This document shows, one piece after another, positions 15,825 to 22,997 of a stretch of 26,784 bases of DNA; the first letter of the stretch is position 1; each line of letters starts with the position of its first letter. A model generated the notes under the pieces. It was not told the origin of the DNA. It saw nothing but the letters and a program-made list of their open reading frames with translations, and did no database searches. This DNA is from UBA4459 sp036351335 (GTDB lineage Bacteria > Bacteroidota > Bacteroidia > Bacteroidales > F082): contig JAZBOW010000115.1 of NCBI GenBank assembly GCA_036351335.1, positions 1-26,784 of the forward strand, in the 5' to 3' direction. A program made the position numbers and the translations under genes.

Positions 15825-15832
15825 CGAAGTTA
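15825..15832 (-). promoter_or_regulatory. Candidate variant -7 box for MFS-pepD
   Basis: TAACTTCG on the minus strand, 22 bases before the MFS start; a TTTC 21 bases further upstream could be a degenerate -33 element. The rest of the 92-base spacer (to 15894) holds only an A:T-only palindrome TTTAAAA/TTTTAAA (15870-15887), too weak to call as the end of the gld operon. Confidence 0.35.
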
Positions 15833-15894
15833 AGATAAAAATATGAATGGTTTGAAAGTAAGCCTATTATTTAAAATGACTTTTAAAGCCTGTA

Positions 15895-16863
15895 TTATTT
15901 ATTCTCAATAAAGTAATCCTCTGATACAAACAGCTTCTCTTTTAACTTCTGTTCACTGTCATTAAAAATATTGGTAGGGTTTTGCGACGAATAAATATAT
16001 GTTGAAGATGTATCTGGCAAATACAACTTTACATCCACCATTTTTGATCCATCATAGGTTAAAGTTAAGCTGGCATTTTCAACAGACGGTAACTTTTCTT
16101 TAGCTGCAAACTCTTTACCTCTTAAGCGACTGAAGCGACTCAAATATGTTGCCATATTGGCTGAATCTGCCAGTGTTCCATTCTGAAATATCCATTTTTC
16201 ATCTTGCTTTTCCAATGTAAAATTGGATTGATCTGCATAGTTGAATTCGATTTTGGCAATCAAGTCCTTTTGAATATCTGTGATCTTTTTATCCCTGTAA
16301 TCGTTCATGGTTTTACCCAACCCAAGGGCGATCATACCATCGATGGCATATACCAATGCTTCATCATTAACCCTTACGTAAGAAAGCATCTCACCTTGTG
16401 GTTGCCGGCTGTATGGATTGGGGTTTGGGCTATTGGCTTGTATATAATCGAACTTGCCAATGATGATATCGCTCAATGTGTTGTCCCTATTCTCAAATTT
16501 GATACGTGTTCCTAAATCGTCAGTAATTTGAAATTTCTCCCAATTATCGGAAGAAGTGGATACGACACTCTTCACATTTGCCTGATCGAGGTTTTGGATT
16601 AATGACTGGATAATATTCAAATCCGCCCGATAGGATTCATCACCGGAATTAATAATCCACCGTTGGCCGTCTTTATTAAGTACGATCTGACCCGCATCGG
16701 CAGGCGGTGTTACAACGATTTGTAAAATTTCGGCCGTATCCAGTTCGGGCAATTGCGTTCTGTAATTCTTTTCGTTGTCCTGGTTGTATTCAAGGAACAA
16801 ATAAATGGCAACAGCCACCACTAAAATAACGCCTAAGATTAATGTCCTGTTTTTACTTAACAT
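15895..16863 (-). CDS. DUF4340 domain-containing protein of the Gld ABC operon
   Basis: The protein has 322 residues. An N-terminal signal-anchor helix (about 8-25) is followed by an extracytoplasmic region with repeated beta-rich segments, such as LNKDGQRWIIN (62-72) and LEKQDEKWIFQNG (about 217-229), the repeat type of DUF4340. This family regularly accompanies GldG-like ABC systems in diverse bacteria; its biochemical role is unknown. The start overlaps the end of gldG by 11 bases, so translation is probably coupled. It is the last gene of the four-gene unit. Confidence 0.85.
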   Translation of the reverse strand: MLSKNRTLILGVILVVAVAIYLFLEYNQDNEKNYRTQLPELDTAEILQIVVTPPADAGQIVLNKDGQRWIINSGDESYRADLNIIQSLIQNLDQANVKSVVSTSSDNWEKFQITDDLGTRIKFENRDNTLSDIIIGKFDYIQANSPNPNPYSRQPQGEMLSYVRVNDEALVYAIDGMIALGLGKTMNDYRDKKITDIQKDLIAKIEFNYADQSNFTLEKQDEKWIFQNGTLADSANMATYLSRFSRLRGKEFAAKEKLPSVENASLTLTYDGSKMVDVKLYLPDTSSTYIYSSQNPTNIFNDSEQKLKEKLFVSEDYFIENK

Positions 16864-18376
16864 AAGCTTCCTGCATTCTTTTAATTCTCTTATTTCTGTT
16901 TATTTGCATCCTGATCAATCCATAGATGATCACAAGCAACAGTGGTAATAAAAAGTTAAGCCATTTAAGCATCATCTTTTTACTGTCACTCATTACGTCA
17001 ATCGGTCTGGATGTGATGGTTTTTGTTCTGAGTTCGATCAAACCTGTGTCGTCAGACAGCCAATCGATGATGTTGACCATAAAGCTGATATTATCTTCCT
17101 GTTGCATCCGAGGCCTTTGTCCAGTTCCATTATAAGCAAAATCGCCATTGGTAACGAGGGCTATTTTTGACAACCCGTTATTATTTGCACCCTCCAATAC
17201 ACCTGCTATCACCTGGCTTCCTGCTTTAAAATCAGATTGGGTCCACTTTTTATTGATGTCAAACATTACGGGGGTATTTTGAACTCCTGAATTCTCTGAA
17301 GTCATGACCAGCGGAGTAAATTTGGCCGTGGTATCACCTATATAATTCACCGGACTGCAAAATGCCATTACGAGCTGTTCCAAGCCCTTTGTAGCCACAT
17401 GATCCTTAAACTGCGTGATGATGGGTATGAATGGAAATTTCACCTGTGAGGTCATGGTTCCAAAATTGGTACGCTGGCTAACGCCCACAGTTCCACAATT
17501 GGCATCTGTTACAAAACTGTCATCTATCTGAAGCCCTTTCGTCGCCAGCCAATCCGACAGTCCGTTTTTCTGCACCGTGCCTCTTAAGGTTTGCAGATCG
17601 CCCTGCACATGGTTTAAGGCAATGAACAACCGCCCGCCTTTTTCCAGGTAATTATTCAGTATCTGAAGTTGGGGTACATTAAAGGTGTCTTTTGGTGCCG
17701 CAATGACCAATGCCTGGTAATTTCTGATATAGTCTATCGTATCCGTCAGATAGACATCCTCCACGTTATAAAGCACTTCCAGTTCACTCATCACTTGCTG
17801 GTACTCATTTTTTGAAGGCTCGCCCTGTCCCTGCACAAAACCTATTTTAGGTTTATCGGTTACACTTAATTTTTTTATAGATGTGCTCAAACTATACTCG
17901 ATACTGCTGTTGGGATCAATAAAAGGTAGCTCCTCTTTTTCGTTCCCCAACCTGATCACGGCACCCATAAAAACTTTTTGCTGGGTAATTTCATCCTTTT
18001 CGCGGGCATTAAATAAAACAGGCTGAATACCGGCTGAAAGGGCTTCATTTTCCGTTTCTTCATTCTCGTTCGGATTTTCGAATTTGTACACCACTTTCCC
18101 TCCTGATAAACTGTTGTATTCCATTAGCATATCCTGAAAGTTACGTTTTACCTTGGCCAGGTCGGGTGCCAGATCTTTGGTAAAATAGGCGCTTACAGTT
18201 ACCGGCTGATCAAGGTTCTTTAAAATATTCTTCGTGGCTTTGCTCAGGGAATATTGCCCGCCTTCGGTTAGATCGGCACGGAAAAAGTACCGCTCTGAAA
18301 TGGCTGCAACGACAATAAAAATGGCAAGTAGTAAAAGGATGGTTGAATAGTATGATGACTTTTTCATGTTATACAT
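16853..18376 (-). CDS. gldG: Gliding-associated ABC transporter auxiliary protein GldG
   Basis: The protein has 507 residues. One helix near the N-terminus (about 10-30, after MYNMKKSSYYS) and one near the C-terminus (about 477-495, then a basic tail) frame a large periplasmic domain, the GldG/IFT52-like ABC-2 associated arrangement. FRADLTEGGQYSLSKATKNI near 31-50 is the most recognisable family segment. With GldF and GldA it forms an ABC transporter whose substrate is unknown. gldAFG is found in gliding and non-gliding Bacteroidota alike, so its presence does not prove gliding. The second Met (residue 4, at 18367) is an equally good start. The gene begins 14 bases after gldF and overlaps the DUF4340 gene by 11. 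Confidence 0.9.
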   Translation of the reverse strand: MYNMKKSSYYSTILLLLAIFIVVAAISERYFFRADLTEGGQYSLSKATKNILKNLDQPVTVSAYFTKDLAPDLAKVKRNFQDMLMEYNSLSGGKVVYKFENPNENEETENEALSAGIQPVLFNAREKDEITQQKVFMGAVIRLGNEKEELPFIDPNSSIEYSLSTSIKKLSVTDKPKIGFVQGQGEPSKNEYQQVMSELEVLYNVEDVYLTDTIDYIRNYQALVIAAPKDTFNVPQLQILNNYLEKGGRLFIALNHVQGDLQTLRGTVQKNGLSDWLATKGLQIDDSFVTDANCGTVGVSQRTNFGTMTSQVKFPFIPIITQFKDHVATKGLEQLVMAFCSPVNYIGDTTAKFTPLVMTSENSGVQNTPVMFDINKKWTQSDFKAGSQVIAGVLEGANNNGLSKIALVTNGDFAYNGTGQRPRMQQEDNISFMVNIIDWLSDDTGLIELRTKTITSRPIDVMSDSKKMMLKWLNFLLPLLLVIIYGLIRMQINRNKRIKRMQEAYVK

Positions 18377-18390
18377 ATTTTTTGATCAAA

Positions 18391-19113
18391 CTAAGCATAT
18401 CTTTTTTTGATGAGCATGGTCTCGGTTAATACCAGGCTGATGAAGCTGATCCCGATAAAATAAACCAGATCTCTTGTATCGAGCACGCCTCTTGTCATCG
18501 ATTCAAAATGTGTTGAAACACTCAGATAATCCAGGGTTTTACCTATGAAACCAGATGAATTTTGTGCCAGCATCCCAAAAATGATCTGGAAGAAAATACC
18601 AATGAACAGGGCTGAGAGATAGCTAACGATCTGGTTGTTGGTAAAACTACTTGTAAACAATCCGATACTGATGTACATGGCACTGAAAAAGATAAGTGCA
18701 ATATAGCCTGAGATGACCTGCCCGGCATCCATATTTCCAATACTTGAAATCGTGATCACGTATGGGAATGTCATCAATAATGCAATGATGATCAGTAGAA
18801 GCGCTGCCAGGAATTTTCCGAAAACAATTTGCCAATTGCTCAGTGGTTTTGTCAGCAGCAATTCAAGGGTGCCCATCCTGTTCTCTTCTGAAAGCAAGCG
18901 CATGGTGAGTGCAGGGATGAAAAAGAACAGGGTCCAGTATGCAATACTGAAGAATGGCATTAGTGTGGCCTGTTTGATATAAAAGATATCGCTGCCGTAA
19001 ATCCAAGTGAAAAAGCCGCTGAAGCCCAAAAACAGTATCAACAGAATGTAGGCCATCAGCGAATCGAAATAGGCTTTTAGTTCACGTTGTGTTATGATCC
19101 AAATCTGTGTCAT
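18391..19113 (-). CDS. gldF: Gliding-associated ABC transporter permease GldF
   Basis: This is a 240-residue ABC-2 type permease with about six membrane helices, starting MTQIWIITQRELKAYFDSL, where the amphipathic pre-helix is the family start. The EENRMGTLELLLTKPLSNWQ segment (about 79-98) is the conserved cytoplasmic coupling loop of ABC-2 permeases. The frame stays open 84 bases further upstream into gldA, but that extension lacks family similarity and would overlap gldA, so I chose the ATG at 19113, preceded by a purine-rich AAAAAAGAAG. It begins 11 bases after the gldA stop. Confidence 0.92.
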   Translation of the reverse strand: MTQIWIITQRELKAYFDSLMAYILLILFLGFSGFFTWIYGSDIFYIKQATLMPFFSIAYWTLFFFIPALTMRLLSEENRMGTLELLLTKPLSNWQIVFGKFLAALLLIIIALLMTFPYVITISSIGNMDAGQVISGYIALIFFSAMYISIGLFTSSFTNNQIVSYLSALFIGIFFQIIFGMLAQNSSGFIGKTLDYLSVSTHFESMTRGVLDTRDLVYFIGISFISLVLTETMLIKKRYA

Positions 19114-19124
19114 ATGCTTCTTTT

Positions 19125-20054
19125 TTAACTTGTTGTTAACTCCATAAAAATGTCTTCTAATTTGGTTTCGACAGGTGTGAGCTGGGTAAGCACCCATTTA
19201 TTCTTAATAGCCATATTGAAAACCTGCTTCGCCAACTCACTATTAGTATTTCCCTGTACTTCGAACATTCTTTTTTCTGCATCCATGATGTCTACCAAAT
19301 TCACGCCTTTTATTTTGCTGAGGCTTTCATGTAGCGCGTTTACATCGCCGTCATCAAATTTGATCTTAAGCACTTCTTTGCCCTGCGCCTGGTTTCTCAA
19401 CTCAGCCGTGCTGCCATCAGCAACAATTTTACCTTTGTTGATGATCAATATGCGGTCGCAGGTGGCCTCCACCTCAGCCAGTATGTGGGAACTCAGAATA
19501 ACGGTTTTTTCTTTACCGATCTGTTTGATAAGCTCCCTGATCTCTTTGATCTGGTTCGGGTCAAGGCCCACGGTTGGCTCATCCAGAATCAGCACTTCCG
19601 GACTGTGGATCAATGCCTGGGCGAGCCCCACCCGCTGCTTAAATCCTTTTGAAAGTTCGCTTATTTTCTTATGCTTTTCCTTTTCGAGCCCACACGTTTG
19701 CACCACGTTCAGCAATTTATCATCCACGTCTTCTTTGGGTATTTTTTGAACCTTCGCGGCAAACCGCAAATAATCAAGCACATACATGTCCTCATACAAA
19801 GGGTTGCTTTCAGGCAGGTAACCAATTCTTTTCTTGATTTCTTCCTGGTCTTTCTCCACCGAATAATTCCCGATATAGATTTGTCCGTTATCAGGATATA
19901 AAAATCCAGTTATGGCTTTCATGGTGGTTGTTTTTCCGGCGCCATTCGGACCTAAAAAACCCAATATCTCTCCTGTTTTAACTTTAAAGGATAAATCGTC
20001 AACTGCTTTTTGCGAACCGTATTTTTTGGTAAGATTTTCTACAACTATATCCAT
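19125..20054 (-). CDS. gldA: Gliding-associated ABC transporter ATP-binding protein GldA
   Basis: This is a 309-residue ABC ATPase. Walker A GPNGAGKT at 35-42, ABC signature LSKGFKQ at 134-140, Walker B LILDEP at 155-160 and the H-loop His190 are all present. The C-terminal ~90 residues are a DUF4162-like domain common in ABC-2 exporters. It would energise the GldF permease from the cytoplasmic side. It is the first gene of gldA-gldF-gldG-DUF4340. Its own promoter lies just upstream in the spacer to rsmG. Confidence 0.93.
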   Translation of the reverse strand: MDIVVENLTKKYGSQKAVDDLSFKVKTGEILGFLGPNGAGKTTTMKAITGFLYPDNGQIYIGNYSVEKDQEEIKKRIGYLPESNPLYEDMYVLDYLRFAAKVQKIPKEDVDDKLLNVVQTCGLEKEKHKKISELSKGFKQRVGLAQALIHSPEVLILDEPTVGLDPNQIKEIRELIKQIGKEKTVILSSHILAEVEATCDRILIINKGKIVADGSTAELRNQAQGKEVLKIKFDDGDVNALHESLSKIKGVNLVDIMDAEKRMFEVQGNTNSELAKQVFNMAIKNKWVLTQLTPVETKLEDIFMELTTS

Positions 20055-20076
20055 TGAGTGATGTTTTTAAACGTTG

Positions 20077-20106
20077 CAAAATAGGTTATAAGAAATGATT
20101 TGCAAA
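20077..20106 (-). promoter_or_regulatory. Promoter of the gld ABC operon
   Basis: On the minus strand TTTG (20103-20106) is followed after 19 bases by TATTTTG (20077-20083), one base short of the TAnnTTTG consensus. The -7 box ends 22 bases before the gldA ATG, a distance like that of rpmH. Confidence 0.6.
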
Positions 20107-20107
20107 G

Positions 20108-20136
20108 AAAAAAAACATGAAAAAAAACTCAAAAAA
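20108..20136 (-). promoter_or_regulatory. Phased A-tracts upstream of the gldA promoter
   Basis: Three plus-strand A-tracts of 8, 8 and 6 bases (20108-20115, 20120-20127, 20131-20136) have centres 12 and 10 bases apart, near one helical turn. They begin directly upstream of the gldA -33 element, where curved DNA or an UP-like element would act. On the minus strand they are T-runs downstream of rsmG and might also aid its transcription end, though no hairpin precedes them. Confidence 0.4.
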
Positions 20137-20168
20137 CGATATGGATTCTTTAACAATTATTAACAAAC

Positions 20169-20795
20169 TCAGTATAGGTGGATGAGTGATTTGGTTTCAA
20201 AAAAGGGCTCAGGAAAATAATCATACAGCGGATATATGCGCTTTTTAAAATTTTTGATCTGCCGCAATTCTGCCTTCACATCGCCACCTTTTAAATACAA
20301 AATGCCATTGGGAATGGTGTTAAATGATTTTCTGTGGAATTTATAACCCGTCCACTTTACAAAATCAGGCAAAGCGGTTACCGCCCGGCTGATAATAAAA
20401 TCGAAAGTGCGATCCACCTGCTCCATCCTGATTTGCTCGGTTTCAGCATTTTTTATTTCGGCGGCATGTATAATTTCATTTACCACCTTAATTTTTTTGC
20501 CAATGGAATCAGCGAGGTAAAATTTAGCTTCTGGAAACATGATTGCCAGCGGTATACCCGGGAATCCCCCGCCGGTACCGGCATCCATAATTTCAGTGAA
20601 ATCTTTAAACCTGACCACTTTAGTAATGGCCAGCGAATGCAGCACATGGTGCGCATAGAAATGATCCATATCTTTACGGGAAATCACATTTATTTTAGCA
20701 TTCCAATCGGTATAAAGCGGTCCCAACGCTTCATATTGTTCTTTTTGCCTTGCGGAAAGTTCTGGAAAATATTTGAACAAAATGTCTACACTCAT
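20169..20795 (-). CDS. rsmG: 16S rRNA (guanine(527)-N7)-methyltransferase RsmG
   Basis: The 208-residue protein is a Rossmann methyltransferase that methylates N7 of G527 in 16S rRNA using SAM; loss gives low-level streptomycin resistance in other bacteria. The SAM loop MDAGTGGGFPGIPLA at 70-84 is diagnostic, preceded by WNAKINVISRKD (31-42) and HHVLHSLA (49-56), and followed by SRAVTALP near 146-153. Length is normal for the family. It is divergent from the GH73/LysM gene and precedes gldA on the same strand. Confidence 0.95.
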   Translation of the reverse strand: MSVDILFKYFPELSARQKEQYEALGPLYTDWNAKINVISRKDMDHFYAHHVLHSLAITKVVRFKDFTEIMDAGTGGGFPGIPLAIMFPEAKFYLADSIGKKIKVVNEIIHAAEIKNAETEQIRMEQVDRTFDFIISRAVTALPDFVKWTGYKFHRKSFNTIPNGILYLKGGDVKAELRQIKNFKKRIYPLYDYFPEPFFETKSLIHLY

Positions 20796-20933
20796 CTGTT
20801 TTGATTAAAGAGTAAAAATAGACAATATTATGCTGACTGTATTGAAATAGCAGCAGCTATTTACCCACGATTAATAAACAATGATTTGTGAAGAATTGCG
20901 TTTCACTTATGATCAATTCACAGCATATTCGTA

Positions 20934-20941
20934 TACATTTG
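20934..20941 (+). promoter_or_regulatory. Candidate -7 box for the GH73/LysM gene
   Basis: TACATTTG matches TAnnTTTG and ends 16 bases before the ATG at 20958. A -33 TTTG is not seen at standard spacing. The rest of the 162-base divergent spacer contains no other clear site; the rsmG side has only a TATTTTTA, one mismatch from consensus. Confidence 0.45.
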
Positions 20942-20957
20942 CTGCATTACAAACCTT

Positions 20958-21917
20958 ATGTCGAAATTCACCCTTACATCTGTTTTTATTCTGGCGCTTC
21001 TATTTTTAAACGTCAGTTTGCTATCACAGGAAAAGATCAGCACCGAGGCATATATCGATTTGTATAAAAAAATCGCAATTGATAAGATGAAGGAGTACCA
21101 TATTCCTGCATCCATCACACTGGCGCAAGGCATTCTCGAATCGGGCAGTGGCAACAGCAGGCTGGCTCAAAAAGCCAATAATCATTTTGGTATTAAATGC
21201 CACAAAGGCTGGACCGGAAAGACTTTTTATATGGATGACGATGCCAATGACGAATGTTTCAGGAAATACAATAAAGTAGAGGACTCCTACCGGGATCATT
21301 CACTTTTTCTAACACAGCGCGGCCGGTATTCATTCTTGTTCGAATATGATATTAAAGATTACAAAAAATGGGCTTATGGGCTTAAAAAAGCAGGATATGC
21401 GACCAATCCAAAATACCCTGAACTACTCATCAGGATCATAGAAAAATATGATCTGGCCCAATATGATTCAGGAAAAATTGGCAAGAGGCGGCATAATAAA
21501 GACACTGACGAACCCAATGTATCTGTTATTGCCGCATCAGTAACTGCCAACCTCGTAGATGTAGGAAAAAGTGGCAGTGGACGCCAGTTATATACTAACA
21601 ATGGCAAAAAACTAATCCTCGCGAAGGAAGGTGACACCTATTATTCAATAGCCAGAGAATTGAATATGTATTCGTGGCAATTATTCACTTACAATGATGT
21701 AGATAAAAAACACACTGTTGAAGCGGGCGAACTTGTTTACCTGGAAAAGAAAAAGAGAAAAGCTGATAAAAAGTATGAAATCCATGTGGTTCGGCAGGGA
21801 GAAAGTATGCAAAAAATCTCACAGATATATGGCGTCAAATTACAACGGCTCTATAAAATGAATGACATACCCGAAGGCATACAAGTTATTACCGGAACCA
21901 AATTAAAATTACGGTAG
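20958..21917 (+). CDS. Secreted glucosaminidase (GH73) with LysM repeats
   Basis: The protein has 319 residues. A signal peptide spans about 1-24 (hydrophobic LTSVFILALLFLNVSLLS). A glucosaminidase domain (31-169) carries ITLAQGILESGSGNS with the presumed catalytic Glu61 and NNHFGIKCHKGW at 74-85. A linker follows, then two LysM-type peptidoglycan-binding segments at about 218-263 (AKEGDTYYSIARELNM) and 275-319 (HVVRQGESMQKISQIYGV). It should cleave GlcNAc linkages of peptidoglycan in the periplasm during growth or division. The second LysM fits the family better than the first. The last nine bases overlap the convergent mnmH gene. Confidence 0.9.
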   Translation: MSKFTLTSVFILALLFLNVSLLSQEKISTEAYIDLYKKIAIDKMKEYHIPASITLAQGILESGSGNSRLAQKANNHFGIKCHKGWTGKTFYMDDDANDECFRKYNKVEDSYRDHSLFLTQRGRYSFLFEYDIKDYKKWAYGLKKAGYATNPKYPELLIRIIEKYDLAQYDSGKIGKRRHNKDTDEPNVSVIAASVTANLVDVGKSGSGRQLYTNNGKKLILAKEGDTYYSIARELNMYSWQLFTYNDVDKKHTVEAGELVYLEKKKRKADKKYEIHVVRQGESMQKISQIYGVKLQRLYKMNDIPEGIQVITGTKLKLR

Positions 21918-22937
21918 GTCTTTTACATACTCCATGAGCATTTTAGCAGTTTTTTCAGGTTCGTCTTTTTCAATCTCGAATTCAATAACCTTGCTTGGGG
22001 CTTTGTCAGAATTTTGATGGCTATACGTTTTATCGTAATAGGTCAATGTCAGGTCGGCTACTTTTAAAAGGTCTCCTTCTTCAAGCGCCTCAGCAGCCTG
22101 TTTCACAGCTAGTCCACCCATCCGTTGCCTGATCTTTTCAATCGACTGCAAGAGCAGGTCTTTTTTAAAATTTCCATACTCCCTTACCAATCTTTTGGCC
22201 CGTTCTGATTTTGGAAGAAGGATTTTAATCAGAATACCTGTTCGCATTTTCTTGAAGAGCGGATCGTTGATGCTGCAATTGCCCAACACCCGGCTTTCAT
22301 CTTCCACCCAAATGATACGATCAAAATTAAATGTACGCCATCGGGCTGCCAAATCATTCTCAAATTGCTCATTGGTGGGTTGATCCGGCTGGCCTAATCT
22401 TCCGAAAGCGGAACCTTTATGATGGGCAATGCCCTCAATATCAAGGAACTGTTCTCCCTCTTTTTCAAGTTGTTTTAAAATATCTGTCTTTCCACTGCCG
22501 GTAAATCCACCCAGCACTACCAATTTTGCCGTTTTTGAAAACTGTTCGCGAATAAACCTTCGGTAGGCTTTATATCCTCCTTCGAGCACATTTACTTGAA
22601 GTCCTGCTGTCTCAAATAACCAGGCCATGCTAGCGGATCGTGCTCCTCCTCGCCAGCAATACACCAGCAATCTTTTCTTACGCGCTTCTTTTTTTGCCTG
22701 TTTTGCCAGCTCTGCCAATTTTGGGCCTGCAATTTCCAGCCCGATCTGTACAGCATTTTCATTACCGCCTTGTTTGTATCGAATACCTACTTCAGCTCTT
22801 TCTTCATCATTGAAAAGGGGGATATTCACCGAACCCGGAATATGACCCTGCGCGTATTCGCCTGGTGAGCGGACATCGACCAGCGGCCAATTATCCGTTA
22901 ATGGTAGAAAATCTTCAATAGGTAATCGTTCAGGCAA
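21909..22937 (-). CDS. mnmH: tRNA 2-selenouridine synthase MnmH (SelU)
   Basis: The protein has 342 residues. An N-terminal rhodanese domain (about 5-130) has its active-site Cys94 in VYCWRGGARS, and a P-loop domain follows with GFTGSGKT at 144-151 and DIEGIAHHKGSAFG at 166-179. This two-domain order is specific to MnmH, which replaces sulfur by selenium at the wobble uridine of Lys, Glu and Gln tRNAs using selenophosphate, with a geranylated intermediate. SelD would be needed and is not in the window. The start is a TTG: no in-frame ATG exists upstream before a stop, and the TTG gives the usual family N-terminus. It lies 60 bases downstream of valS, probably in its operon. Confidence 0.93.
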   Translation of the reverse strand: MPERLPIEDFLPLTDNWPLVDVRSPGEYAQGHIPGSVNIPLFNDEERAEVGIRYKQGGNENAVQIGLEIAGPKLAELAKQAKKEARKKRLLVYCWRGGARSASMAWLFETAGLQVNVLEGGYKAYRRFIREQFSKTAKLVVLGGFTGSGKTDILKQLEKEGEQFLDIEGIAHHKGSAFGRLGQPDQPTNEQFENDLAARWRTFNFDRIIWVEDESRVLGNCSINDPLFKKMRTGILIKILLPKSERAKRLVREYGNFKKDLLLQSIEKIRQRMGGLAVKQAAEALEEGDLLKVADLTLTYYDKTYSHQNSDKAPSKVIEFEIEKDEPEKTAKMLMEYVKDLP

Positions 22938-22997
22938 ATTATTGATTGTTTCGGTAATATGTAGTTCAATGAATTGGCATTACTTCCGGTTTTACAA

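Noticed and set aside
15870..15887. TTTAAAA/TTTTAAA palindrome as terminator of the gld operon
   Set aside because: The stem is A:T only with a 4-base loop and no T-run on the minus strand.
19114..19197. Upstream extension of gldF by 28 codons
   Set aside because: It overlaps gldA, its residues do not resemble the GldF N-terminus, and the ATG at 19113 has a purine-rich leader at good distance.
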